Source: Myxococcus stipitatus
GTDB taxonomy: Bacteria; Myxococcota; Myxococcia; Myxococcales; Myxococcaceae
Assembly: GCF_037414475.1 (NCBI RefSeq)
Contig: NZ_CP147913.1
Location: 1-64,000 of the forward strand
Direction: 5' to 3'
DNA: 64,000 nt
Below are positions 1-51,425 of the stretch, one piece after another. Below the pieces are notes generated by a model. That model was not told the origin of the DNA. It made no database searches and saw only the letters and a list, made by a program, of their open reading frames with translations. Within the stretch, counting starts at the first letter, position 1, and each line of letters starts with the position of its first letter. The position numbers and the translations under genes were made by a program.

Positions 1-2
1 AG

Positions 3-43721
<43,719 letters not shown>

Positions 43722-43725
43722 AATG

Positions 43726-43769
43726 CCTGGGGTCCCTTCACTGTCCGTCTCGAGGAGAAGGACCCCAGG
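43726..43769 (+). terminator. Hairpin just after the NRPS stop codon
   Basis: CCTGGGGTCC (43726-43735) pairs with GGACCCCAGG (43760-43769), ten perfect base pairs. With one bulged base the stem extends by three pairs. It starts five bases after the TGA. No T-run follows, so termination efficiency is uncertain; it could also protect the 3' end. Confidence 0.5.
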
Positions 43770-43810
43770 GAGCAGTCCGGAGGGTGGTACTCCGCCTACT
43801 TTTTGCGGTG

Positions 43811-43841
43811 TTGACCACTTTTCCCGAGAAGTAAATAGAAT
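43811..43841 (+). promoter_or_regulatory. Possible promoter for mbtH
   Basis: TTGACC at 43811-43816 and TAGAAT at 43836-43841 resemble sigma-70 -35 and -10 boxes, spaced 19 bases, which is longer than ideal. TAAATA at 43832 is an alternative -10 with a 15-base spacer. The site lies between the NRPS hairpin and the mbtH ribosome site. Confidence 0.3.
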
Positions 43842-43866
43842 GCAGTCACCTGAAGGAGTCACTCAC

Positions 43867-44088
43867 ATGGCGGACGAGCGAGAGGACACGACGATCTACA
43901 AGGTCGTCGTCAACCACGAGGAGCAGTACTCCATCTGGCCGGCGGACCGTGAGAACGCGCTCGGCTGGAAGGACGCGGGCAAGCAGGGCCTCAAGGCCGA
44001 GTGCCTCGAGTACATCAAGCAGGTCTGGACGGACATGCGTCCGCTGAGCCTGCGCAAGAAGATGGAAGAAGCAGCGCTGAAGAACTAG
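43867..44088 (+). CDS. mbtH: MbtH-like protein
   Basis: Small cytoplasmic partner that binds NRPS adenylation domains and helps their folding or activity. The 73-residue product carries the family signature: [14 protein letters not shown] near the N-terminus, [13 protein letters not shown], and [11 protein letters not shown] at the end. ATG 43867 is chosen because AAGGAG (43853-43858) lies eight bases upstream and the family starts here; the in-frame ATG at 43840 has no such site. It lies 145 bp after the NRPS and on the same strand, so it very probably serves that enzyme. The hairpin after the NRPS and a possible promoter suggest it can be transcribed separately. Confidence 0.95.
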   Translation: MADEREDTTIYKVVVNHEEQYSIWPADRENALGWKDAGKQGLKAECLEYIKQVWTDMRPLSLRKKMEEAALKN

Positions 44089-44101
44089 TGGCCAGGCGCC
44101 G

Positions 44102-44145
44102 CCTCGCGACGGACCCCGGCGAAACCGCTGGGGTCCGTGGCGAGG
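44102..44145. terminator. Bidirectional terminator between mbtH and the LuxR regulator
   Basis: Arms 44102-44117 and 44130-44145 form a 16-bp stem with one mismatch and a 12-base loop, in the 64-bp gap between two convergent genes. It shares CTGGGGTCC with the hairpin after the NRPS. No long T-run is present. Confidence 0.65.
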
Positions 44146-44152
44146 GGTGGCG

Positions 44153-44842
44153 TCAGAGGTCCGGCGGCGGACGGACCCCGAGGTGACATGCACGCAGCGC
44201 GAGCTGGGTGCGATTCTCCGCTCCGAGCTTCCGGTAGAGCTGCGTGACATGTGACTTCACCGTGCGCTCGGCGATTTGCAGGTGCGCGGCGATCTTCAAG
44301 TTGTCCGCGCCGCCCGCCACATACGCCAGCACTTCGCGCTCCCGCTGAGTCAGTGCCAGGAGCACGCTCGCGGTGGGTGACGTCACGGGTGGATGCTCGA
44401 AGTCATTGCGCAGCAACTGCACCGGGAAGAGCCGTTCACCTCGCACCAGCGAGTTGATGGCCGACGACACGGCGGACGTCCCCAATCCCTTTCGGAAGAG
44501 GTAACCGGACGCCCCTTCGTCGAAGCACTGGGAGATGACCTCCGGAGCGCTCACGGCTGATAACAACAGCATGCGGACCTCCAGCCGCCGCTTGCGTGCC
44601 TCACGCAGGAGGTTGATGCCTTCCGTCACCGAGCAGCCCACGGCCGCCTCGCTGTCTCCCTCCACGTCCATCACCGCCACTTGCGGTGGATCTGTTCCCA
44701 GCCCATCGAGGAAGAGCCGCACGTCCCTCGTCACCGAGGTCACGGCCACTCCCTCGCCGCGAAGGCCGTCGGCGAGGTTCTCCCACGCCGCCCACGGTCC
44801 CTCGAGAATGGATACACGAATCGCAGCTTGATTGTTTGCCAT
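44153..44842 (-). CDS. LuxR/NarL-type response regulator with a degenerate receiver
   Basis: Cytoplasmic DNA-binding regulator of 229 residues. The C-terminal part (about 163-222) is a GerE-type helix-turn-helix: LTQREREVLAYVAGG, ERTVKSHVTQLYRKL. The N-terminal part resembles a receiver domain with a candidate phospho-acceptor Asp59 in VMDVEG, Ser95 and Lys118 (FRKG). The acidic pair that normally follows strand 1 is replaced by Glu14-Gly15 (ILEGP), so phosphorylation may be weak or absent. No sensor kinase lies beside it. It converges on mbtH and could regulate the NRPS locus, but that rests on position only. Confidence 0.88.
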   Translation of the reverse strand: MANNQAAIRVSILEGPWAAWENLADGLRGEGVAVTSVTRDVRLFLDGLGTDPPQVAVMDVEGDSEAAVGCSVTEGINLLREARKRRLEVRMLLLSAVSAPEVISQCFDEGASGYLFRKGLGTSAVSSAINSLVRGERLFPVQLLRNDFEHPPVTSPTASVLLALTQREREVLAYVAGGADNLKIAAHLQIAERTVKSHVTQLYRKLGAENRTQLALRACHLGVRPPPDL

Positions 44843-45365
44843 GCGAAGGCCCCCCAGCCGCCATGGCGAATCACTTTTGACTTCTATGTTGACTGCTCCC
44901 GGCCTCCGGAAGACTCAGGTCAGCGGGAAGACGCTTCATGGTCGTGCATTCACGTCCGCTGAACCACTCCGGGGTCGGCCCATCGATGTAAGACCTGACT
45001 CCCTGACTCCTTTCAACTACTCACGACTCTCGACGTCCTGCCGGGCCCCACCTCCGCTGGAGCCCCACTCCAGGTTCCACGTCGCGAATACCCTAACACC
45101 GGGAAAGCGCGGTGGCGAAGGCGCCCGGGACGCGAGTGTCAAGTGTGCGCGAATCGGATTGGATTCAGGCACCGCGTCCGTTGGTTCGTCATCGCTGTCG
45201 CGCCTGAGACAGGGTTTTTCCGTCCGGCAGTCAATATCCGCGCGCCCTCTGCGGGGACGCGACTGTCCGCCTCGCAACACCCATTCAAATCAAGAACAAC
45301 GTGACTACTCAGGCCGAAGGCAGCCCGGGGCCGGAAACCGCTGACGTGTATGCTGGGCACTGGAC
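44843..45365. other. Noncoding region of about 520 bp between divergent genes
   Basis: Lies between the starts of the LuxR regulator (-) and the RDD gene (+), so it should hold both promoters. I could not identify a convincing sigma-70 or sigma-54 promoter. Visible small elements are the direct repeat CTGACTCC twice (about 44995-45010) and short imperfect palindromes near 45052-45075 and 45150-45165. The open frames across it have no RBS or recognisable protein. Confidence 0.6.
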
Positions 45366-46136
45366 ATGAGCACCGCCTCGACTCCCCATCTCGCCGTGGC
45401 CACGCCGGAGCGCGTGGCCTTGTCCCTGCCCGTGGCTGGCATCGGCTACCGCTGCCTTGCGTGGTTGGTGGACGCCACCCTGCTCTTCTTCTTCTGGGTG
45501 GTGGCGTACTTCGTCTTCACGCTGCTGGTGTCGGACGTGCTGGGGGTATTCCAGGGGTTGTCGGGCCTGGGGCAGACCTTGCTGGTGGTGGGCGTGTTCG
45601 CGACGCAGTGGTTGTATTGGACGCTGGCGGAGGTCTTCTTCCACGGGCAGACCTTGGGCAAGCGAGCCCTGAGCATCCGGGTGGTGCGCATGGATGGCTC
45701 CCCCGTGGGACTCTTCGAGAGCGCGGTGCGCAACCTGTGCCGCGCGGTGGACTTCCTGCCCGGCCTCTACGCCGCCGGCTGCATCAGCATGCTGATGACA
45801 CCGCAGCACCGTCGGCTGGGAGACCTGCTGGCCGGGACGGTGCTCGTGCGAGACGAGCGCATCGACCTGGACAAGTACACGGCGGCGGCCCCCGGTGATG
45901 CGGGCTCGGGTGCGGGTGCCGCGGCGGCCGGACGGGCACTTTCGCCGGATGAGGTGGAGTTGGTGTTGGCCTTCCTGACTCGCGCGCCCGGCTTGCAGCC
46001 CGAGGCCCGTCGCCGGATGGGCACGCGGCTGGTGGAGAAGCTGGGCCGGCTCGCGGACGAGGAGAAGGCCCGGGTGCTCGCCTCTTCGGAAGCGACCGAG
46101 TCCTACCTGCGGGCCTGCGTGCGGGCGGAGCGCTGA
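45366..46136 (+). CDS. RDD-family membrane protein
   Basis: Integral membrane protein of 256 residues. Family features: R-C-L-A-W-L-V-D-A in the first membrane segment (about 28-55), a second segment about 65-90, and GQTLGKRALSIRVV followed by RNLCRAVDFLP and HRRLGDLLAGT. The C-terminal 70 residues are soluble and Ala-rich then helical, beyond the usual RDD core. Its stop is one base before the next ATG, so it is coupled to the SpoIIM-like gene. RDD and DUF95 genes commonly sit together; the transported substrate or role is not known. No strong RBS is visible before the ATG. Confidence 0.88.
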   Translation: MSTASTPHLAVATPERVALSLPVAGIGYRCLAWLVDATLLFFFWVVAYFVFTLLVSDVLGVFQGLSGLGQTLLVVGVFATQWLYWTLAEVFFHGQTLGKRALSIRVVRMDGSPVGLFESAVRNLCRAVDFLPGLYAAGCISMLMTPQHRRLGDLLAGTVLVRDERIDLDKYTAAAPGDAGSGAGAAAAGRALSPDEVELVLAFLTRAPGLQPEARRRMGTRLVEKLGRLADEEKARVLASSEATESYLRACVRAER

Positions 46137-46137
46137 G

Positions 46138-47130
46138 ATGGCCGCCCCACTCCCCGCATTCGTCGCACAGCACCGGGCGGACTGGGACGCGCTGGAGGCG
46201 CTGCTCGCGCGCCAGCGAAACGGCACGTTGTCCCTTCAGGAGCTGCGGACGCTGGACACGCTGTACCGGCGCGCCGCGTCCGACCTGGCCCACGCGCAGA
46301 CGTTCTATGCCGGCACCGACGCACACCGCTTCCTCAACCAGCTCTGCGCGCGGGCGTATGGCGCCATCTACCAGCCCCCACGCGAGCGGTGGGCCTCCCT
46401 CCGAGCCTTCTTCCGCCGCGACTTCCCGAGGACGCTGCGCCGGGAGCTGCGCTACGTGGGCGCCAGCGGCGCGCTGTTCATCCTGGGCCTGTTGCTCGGC
46501 GCGCTGGTGGTGCTGTGGGAGCCACGGGGCGCGGAGCTGCTCGTGCCTTCGGGGGTCCGCCAGTACGTGGCGCAGGGACGCATGTGGACGGACGACATCC
46601 TCTCCGTCGCCCCGCCCGACACGGTGTCGTCCGGCATCGCCACCAACAACCTCACCGTCACCATCCTCACCTTCGCCCTGGGCCTCTTCTACGGGCTGGG
46701 GACGGTGTTCGTGCTGGTGAACAACGGCGTGCAGATTGGCGCCATCACCGCGCTGTGCGCGCGCGAGGGCATGGTGGGAGGACTGCTGGACTTCATCGCC
46801 GCGCATGGCCCGGTGGAGCTGTCCATCATCGTCATCGCGGGTGGCGCGGGGCTGATGGTGGGCCAGGCCCTGGTCGACCCGGGAGAGCTCCCCCGAGGAC
46901 AGGCCTTGGCCCAGCGAGGGCGCGAAGCGGTGAAGCTGGTGCTGGGGTGCGCGCCCTTCCTCGCCTGCATCGGCATGGTGGAGGGCTACGTGTCCCCAGG
47001 AGACCTGTTCCCCACCTGGGCGAAGGCGGCGCTGGGCCTCAGCCTGGGGGGCCTGTTCTGGGCCTACCTGCTGCGCGCGGGCAGGGCGGAGGCGGACGCG
47101 ACGGAAGTCCCCGCGGCCAGCGCCTCCTGA
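46138..47130 (+). CDS. SpoIIM/DUF95-family membrane protein
   Basis: Integral membrane protein of 330 residues with a soluble helical N-terminus (LDTLYRRAASDLAHAQTFY, AYGAIY), then about five to six hydrophobic segments (first at about 108-128). The core motifs NNLTVTILTFALGLFYGLGT and HGPVELSIIVIAGGAGL are those of the stage II sporulation protein M family. Despite the name, membership does not prove a sporulation role. ATG 46138 follows the RDD stop by one base. The 3' end overlaps the convergent J-domain gene by 67 bp. Confidence 0.88.
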   Translation: MAAPLPAFVAQHRADWDALEALLARQRNGTLSLQELRTLDTLYRRAASDLAHAQTFYAGTDAHRFLNQLCARAYGAIYQPPRERWASLRAFFRRDFPRTLRRELRYVGASGALFILGLLLGALVVLWEPRGAELLVPSGVRQYVAQGRMWTDDILSVAPPDTVSSGIATNNLTVTILTFALGLFYGLGTVFVLVNNGVQIGAITALCAREGMVGGLLDFIAAHGPVELSIIVIAGGAGLMVGQALVDPGELPRGQALAQRGREAVKLVLGCAPFLACIGMVEGYVSPGDLFPTWAKAALGLSLGGLFWAYLLRAGRAEADATEVPAASAS

Positions 47131-47573
47131 CGCTTGCGCTGCTGGTGCCGGAGGATGCGCTCGTAGGCCACGTTCAGCTCGCGCATCTTCTCCACGGAGC
47201 CACCCCGGTCCGGGTGCCGCTCCAGGGCCAGCGCGTGGTAGCGCGCTCGCACCTTCTCCGCGGAGTCCAGCGGAGACACACCGAGCAGGTGGTACGGGTC
47301 CTGGTCCTCGATGGCGGACAGCCAGCGCTCCAGCCGGTCCTTCACCTCGATGAAGTGCTCATCCTGCGCCCCGGAGTCCTTCACCGGGTGGGTGCGCACC
47401 TTCGCGTCCGCGCGGAGGACCTCGGTGTAGGTGCTGGAGACCCACCGGTGACATCCCGAGCACCGGTAGTAGCGAACCCGGTTCCCCATCTGAAGGGTCA
47501 TCCGGATGCCGCAGTGGGTGCACTCCACCTCGACGTTCTCCAGTGTCCGCCAGCTCGAAACCGCCGCGTTCAT
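47064..47573 (-). CDS. Zinc-ribbon J-domain (DnaJ-like) protein
   Basis: Cytoplasmic protein of 169 residues. The N-terminus has two CxxC pairs (Cys18/Cys21 and Cys38/Cys41), likely a zinc ribbon. The middle (about 79-92) is a helical linker. The C-terminal part (about 92-145) is a J domain: DPYHLLGVSP, ARYHALALERHPDRGG with the HPD triad at 120-122. J domains stimulate Hsp70 (DnaK) ATPase; the client is unknown. This order (zinc ribbon first, J domain last, no G/F region) is not that of DnaJ or CbpA. Its last 67 bp overlap the end of the SpoIIM-like gene on the other strand. Confidence 0.88.
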   Translation of the reverse strand: MNAAVSSWRTLENVEVECTHCGIRMTLQMGNRVRYYRCSGCHRWVSSTYTEVLRADAKVRTHPVKDSGAQDEHFIEVKDRLERWLSAIEDQDPYHLLGVSPLDSAEKVRARYHALALERHPDRGGSVEKMRELNVAYERILRHQQRKRQEALAAGTSVASASALPARSR

Positions 47574-47704
47574 CAGCCCTTGCTCCCGTCAGCAACACGC
47601 CTGTAGCACGGCCAAGGTCCCACGTTGGGAGATCGCGTCAAGAAAATCTCCACCCAACCCGCCCGGACGCGCTCCACCGCCGGCTTTCGGGGTAGAACGG
47701 CGGC

Positions 47705-48259
47705 ATGAGCCCCCTGGTCGTCGTCGGATTGCTGCTCGTCACCGCCGCCCCGGCCCGGACACCCGCCTCCCCGGCCCGGCCCGCCGCCGAGTCGCCGCGC
47801 CCCGCACCGGCGCCCCCCGCGGCCAGCGCCCCCACCCCAGCCGCGTCCCCGGACGACACCGCCCTGCTGCGCGCCCTGCTCTGGGCCGCGCGCCCCGCGC
47901 CCGAGGAGATTCGCGCCATCGCCGTGGAGGACCTGGCGCTGCTGGGGGACCCCCGCGCGCTGGACTCGCTCGCCACGTACCTGTGGGACCCCAACCCCCG
48001 CCTCCAGCAGGCCGTGCTGCGCGCGGTGGCCCTCTTCCAGCATCCTCGCGCCGAGGAGCTGCTGGGCAACGTGGTGCGCCACCCCCGCATGCCGGACGCC
48101 CTGAAAATCCAGGCGCTCAACGGCCTCGTCTTCCAGCGGACCGCCTCCGCGCGCCGCACCGTCCAGGACGCGACCATCGACTCGCGGCTCTCCTCGCCCG
48201 TGCAGAACGCCGCCCGCGCCGTCGCCGCGCAGTGGGATGCCCCTCCCACCTCCCGCTGA
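47705..48259 (+). CDS. Secreted HEAT-like repeat protein
   Basis: 184 residues. The N-terminus MSPLVVVGLLLVTAAPA is a probable signal peptide, followed by a Pro/Ala-rich linker to about residue 50. The rest is helical with HEAT-like repeats (EDLALLGDPRALDSLATYLWDP..., RAVALFQHPRAEELLGN). HEAT-like arrays usually bind partner proteins; the target is unknown. It is the first gene of a co-directional set with the DivIVA-like, YggU-like and peptidase genes, 80 bp before the next ATG. Confidence 0.8.
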   Translation: MSPLVVVGLLLVTAAPARTPASPARPAAESPRPAPAPPAASAPTPAASPDDTALLRALLWAARPAPEEIRAIAVEDLALLGDPRALDSLATYLWDPNPRLQQAVLRAVALFQHPRAEELLGNVVRHPRMPDALKIQALNGLVFQRTASARRTVQDATIDSRLSSPVQNAARAVAAQWDAPPTSR

Positions 48260-48339
48260 CACCCCGCCAGCGGCCAGCCAGGCAGGCGCGTCCGGGCCGT
48301 TTCCTGGAGAAGTCGTCCCCCTGCGCTAGACTCGCGGGC

Positions 48340-48867
48340 ATGAAGATCACCCCGCTCGACATCCGGCAGAAGCGGTTCGACACGGCGCTGCGAGGCTTCT
48401 CGCGCCGCGAAGTCGAAGCCTACCTCGAGTTGATCGCCGGCGAGTTCGAGGAAGTGGTGAAGGAGAACATCGCGCTCAAGGAGGAGCTGAAGCGCACGCA
48501 GCTCAAGCTCGAGCAGCACCAGGAGCGCGAGCGCACCCTCCAGGAGACGATGGTCACCGCCCAGCGCATCAGCGAGGACCTCCAGTCCGCCGCGAAGAAG
48601 GAAGCGGAAATCATCATCGCGGACGCCGAGCACCAGGCGGAGAAGATCGTCCACGGCGCGCACCAGCGGCTGGTGCAGGTCGTCGAGGACATCAACGAGC
48701 TCAAGCGCCAGCGCACACAATTCGAGTCCCAGGTGCGCTCGGTGCTGGACGCGCACCAGAAGCTGCTGGAGACCTTCAAGAGCCCCACCTTCGCGGACCG
48801 CGACTACGCGCGCGTCGAGGACAACGTCGCGTACCTGTCCCAGAAGAAGGCCAACGTCAGCGAGTAG
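48340..48867 (+). CDS. DivIVA-domain coiled-coil protein
   Basis: 175 residues, cytoplasmic. The start [20 protein letters not shown], then [19 protein letters not shown], is the DivIVA N-terminal domain, followed by a long coiled coil (about 45-150). DivIVA proteins bind curved membrane and recruit division or polarity factors; in this group the exact job is not established. ATG 48340 is chosen because it begins the conserved domain; the same frame is open further upstream through the HEAT gene region but without protein-like sequence. The next gene starts two bases after its stop. Confidence 0.9.
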   Translation: MKITPLDIRQKRFDTALRGFSRREVEAYLELIAGEFEEVVKENIALKEELKRTQLKLEQHQERERTLQETMVTAQRISEDLQSAAKKEAEIIIADAEHQAEKIVHGAHQRLVQVVEDINELKRQRTQFESQVRSVLDAHQKLLETFKSPTFADRDYARVEDNVAYLSQKKANVSE

Positions 48868-48869
48868 CC

Positions 48870-49166
48870 ATGGCCGTCCCCTGGCTGAAGGCCCTGCCGG
48901 ACGGGGTGGAGCTGGCCCTGCTCATCCAACCCCGGGCCTCTCGCACCCGCGTCGTGGGTGAGCACGACGGTCTGTTGAAAATCCAGCTCGCGGCCCCTCC
49001 GGTGGACGGAGAGGCCAACGCCGCGCTCCTGGAGTTCCTCGCCAAGAAGCTGGGGGTTCCCCGGCGCCAGGTCACCTTGCTGGCGGGTGACGCATCGCGC
49101 AGAAAACGGGTCCAGATTGCCGGCGTTGATGCGGCGTGGACCGAGGCTGTTATGTCTGGGGGATAG
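48870..49166 (+). CDS. YggU/DUF167-family protein
   Basis: 98 residues. Typical family pattern: [20 protein letters not shown], then [20 protein letters not shown] and a basic RRKRVQIAG near the end. It is a small alpha/beta protein of unknown function, widely conserved and often next to DivIVA or YggT genes. ATG lies two bases after the DivIVA-like stop, so translation is probably coupled. Confidence 0.92.
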   Translation: MAVPWLKALPDGVELALLIQPRASRTRVVGEHDGLLKIQLAAPPVDGEANAALLEFLAKKLGVPRRQVTLLAGDASRRKRVQIAGVDAAWTEAVMSGG

Positions 49167-49178
49167 CGAGGCCCCCGC

Positions 49179-50414
49179 ATGCGCCACCTGCTCGTCCTGC
49201 TTCTGTTGCTGCTGGCCATGCCAAGGGCGTGGGCCCAGCACCTGAGTGAAGGCTCCGGCCCCCATCCCCATGGGCACGAAGCGCTGATGGACGACGTGGT
49301 GCTCGTCCCACACGCCCGTCCGCCCCTCGTCACGGGCGAGGTGACGACGCGGCGCTTCAAGATCCTCCACACGGCCGCGGCGACGGTGGCGGCCAAGGAG
49401 CTGGCGGCGCAAATCGAGTCCGTGCGCGACAGCTTCGGCCTCATCCTGGGCCGGGACTGGCCCGGGGTGACGGAGGTGCGGCTGGGCGTGGGGCGCGAGG
49501 AGTTCGAGGCCCTGGCGCTTCCCGGAGGCCGGCCTCCGGGCTGGGCCGTGGCGCTCGCCTACCCCGCCCATCAAATCATCCTGCTGGACGCGCTCAGCCT
49601 GCATGCGCCCGACGGACAGCAGACGCTGAGACATGAGCTGGCGCACGTGGCGCTGGGCCAGTTGGCCCGGGGCTGGCCGCGCTGGTTCCAGGAGGGCGTC
49701 GCGCAGAACGTGACGGGCGAGCGCTTCTCGCTCACCCACTACTCGGCCCTCTTCCGCGCCGTCACCCAGGAGCGCGTCTTCCACTTCGAGGACCTGTCCA
49801 GCGCCTGGCCGGACCTGCCCGCCGACGTGGAGATTGCCTACGCCCAGAGCGCCGCCTTCGTCGCCCACCTCTCCGCCCGGTATGGCCCCCAGGCCATGGG
49901 GCAGCTGGTCGACGGCGTCCGCGCTGGAGAGCCCTTCGAGACGTCGTTCGGAAAGGCCTTCCACACCTCGCTGGACGTGGAGGAAGCCGGGTGGCGCGAA
50001 GGACTCGCGGCCCGCTACGGCTGGCTGCCGCTCACCACCAGCTCCGCCCTCTTGTGGCTGACGGCCTCCGTGTTGTGTGTGGCCGCGTATGTGCGCCGGC
50101 GGAGGCAGAAGGAAGTGCGGCTGGCGGAGATGGCTGCGCAGGAGGCCGCGGACGAGGCCGCGCTCCGGCTGATGCTGGTGGCCCAACAGCAGGCCGCCGA
50201 ATCCGCGTCGGCTACGCCTGGAGCCCCCGCCCCCTCCCAGGAGGTGGAGGTGTACTGGCAAGGCGCGCCCTCCGAGCCGGAGCAACCCGAGGCGGCTCCC
50301 CACGCCGAGTCGTCCTCCGGCGAATTCGCCATGGGGCCCGAACACGACGGAGAGCCAGCAAAGATGGAGGGCGACGGAGCGAAGGCGCGCGCCCCCAAGC
50401 CCACCCTGCACTGA
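49179..50414 (+). CDS. Membrane-anchored zinc metallopeptidase, MA-like (HExxH)
   Basis: 411 residues. A signal peptide (MRHLLVLLLLLLAMPRAWA) exports the catalytic part. The zinc site is HELAH (152-156) with Glu172 in WFQEGVAQ as the third ligand, the arrangement of gluzincin peptidase MA-like proteins. The preceding segment (RRFKILH...) fits the same family. One membrane segment follows (about 287-307), then a basic stop-transfer RRRRQ and a low-complexity Ala/Pro/Glu tail in the cytoplasm. ATG lies 12 bases after the YggU-like stop, so it is the last gene of that set. The substrate is unknown. Confidence 0.87.
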   Translation: MRHLLVLLLLLLAMPRAWAQHLSEGSGPHPHGHEALMDDVVLVPHARPPLVTGEVTTRRFKILHTAAATVAAKELAAQIESVRDSFGLILGRDWPGVTEVRLGVGREEFEALALPGGRPPGWAVALAYPAHQIILLDALSLHAPDGQQTLRHELAHVALGQLARGWPRWFQEGVAQNVTGERFSLTHYSALFRAVTQERVFHFEDLSSAWPDLPADVEIAYAQSAAFVAHLSARYGPQAMGQLVDGVRAGEPFETSFGKAFHTSLDVEEAGWREGLAARYGWLPLTTSSALLWLTASVLCVAAYVRRRRQKEVRLAEMAAQEAADEAALRLMLVAQQQAAESASATPGAPAPSQEVEVYWQGAPSEPEQPEAAPHAESSSGEFAMGPEHDGEPAKMEGDGAKARAPKPTLH

Positions 50415-50454
50415 GGTGTCTGGCTCCTGACGGAACGGGACCTCTGGACACCTC
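50413..50454 (+). terminator. Weak terminator-like hairpin after the peptidase gene
   Basis: GAGGTGTC (50413-50420) pairs with GACACCTC (50447-50454), eight base pairs, overlapping the stop codon and with a 26-base loop. A short T-run (GTTTTT) lies about 20 bases further on. Termination is plausible, not proven. Confidence 0.35.
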
Positions 50455-50585
50455 TACAAGACAGACCCCGAAGTTTTTACCTGCCGGTCCCCGCTTCAGT
50501 GCCGGCAGACGCTCCAATCGCCTGAAATTCCTGAACCTGCGCGACGCGGGCCGCTGGCAGCCGCCTTGCTATGGCTCCAGGTGCG

Positions 50586-51128
50586 ATGGGCAAGCCACCA
50601 GACATGACCGAGCGGGGACGTAGGGCAGCGGGGCTGGCGCGCTTCTTCCGCCAGCAACCGGACCGGATCGCGGCGCTGTGGCGCCGGATGCGGCTGACGG
50701 CGCACGACGCGGAAGCGATGCAGGCGCCCCTGAGTCAGCTCGACGGCCTGGTGGAGCCCTTCATCCGGGAGCTGGGCCTGTCGCTGGAGGGCGAGGAGAG
50801 CAGCCCCTGGAGCCGCACGAAGGCCGTGCTGCGCTTGTCGCCCGAGCGGGGCGCGCGGGCCCTGCATGAGGAGTTCTCCGCGCTGCGGCGCTGTCTGGTG
50901 GACGCCGCGGAGGTGCTGGGGGGTGGGGACTGGGAGAAGGAGCGCATCAACCGGGCGGTGGATGAGGCGGTGGACTCGGCGGTGGCGCTGTTGCAGCGGC
51001 TGAGGGATTCGCGCCTGGAGGGGCCTCGGGTGCCCTTCGGCGGACTGGTGGTGGAGTACTTCGAGCGGCCCTCGAGCGTCAGGCACGTGCCGCCTGGCGC
51101 GAGGGACGGACGTACCGCGATGCATTGA
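50586..51128 (+). CDS. Helical protein of unknown function, RsbRD-N-like
   Basis: 180 residues from ATG 50586; ATG 50571 and ATG 50604 are in-frame alternatives and no start has a clear RBS (AGGTG lies just before 50586). The protein is predicted all-helical. The run FFRQQPDRIAALWRRM, then LSPERGARALHEEFSALRRCLVDA, resembles the RsbRD N-terminal or sensor-kinase input domain, but the match is only by pattern and no kinase or STAS domain follows. The C-terminal 35 residues are probably disordered. It is separated by 170 bp from the peptidase gene and convergent with polA. Confidence 0.65.
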   Translation: MGKPPDMTERGRRAAGLARFFRQQPDRIAALWRRMRLTAHDAEAMQAPLSQLDGLVEPFIRELGLSLEGEESSPWSRTKAVLRLSPERGARALHEEFSALRRCLVDAAEVLGGGDWEKERINRAVDEAVDSAVALLQRLRDSRLEGPRVPFGGLVVEYFERPSSVRHVPPGARDGRTAMH

Positions 51129-51425
51129 GGGGTGAGGTGTCGGGTTTGCCGACCCGTCCGGCTTGACGCTCCACACTGGGAGGGTCCGAGGCCGGCGGGA
51201 GGGAGCGTGCCAGGGGTGGGGACCTCATGGCGCGCCTTGTGGGGACGCGTGCTCCCGCTGGGGAGTGGTGAGCGCGCATCGCGAGCCGCTGGCAAGACGC
51301 GTGGATGGGGGTCCACGCGACTCGCCGGTCGGACGGGTCGGCTTTGTTTGTGAGGGTGGTAGCGACAGCGCGTGGGGACGCGGGGGGAGTGCCTACGGGG
51401 GTGGGCGCTCCTCCCGCGTGTCGTC
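51129..51425. other. Noncoding gap between convergent genes, with inverted repeats
   Basis: About 300 bp between the ends of the helical protein gene (+) and polA (-). An 8-bp perfect hairpin with a six-base loop lies at 51298-51319. A 12-bp inverted repeat (GCCGACCCGTCC at 51148-51159 and its complement at 51331-51342) brackets most of the gap and could fold it into a large stem. These may end transcription from both sides. No gene is supported here. Confidence 0.55.

Noticed and set aside
44832..45344. Possible 170-codon gene in the gap before the RDD gene
   Set aside because: No RBS, no recognisable protein pattern, and it would overlap the start of the LuxR regulator in antisense; more likely regulatory DNA.
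47506..48339. Upstream extension of the DivIVA-like frame
   Set aside because: The frame overlaps the HEAT-like gene in another phase and reads as Arg/Pro/Gly-rich shadow; protein-like sequence starts only at ATG 48340.
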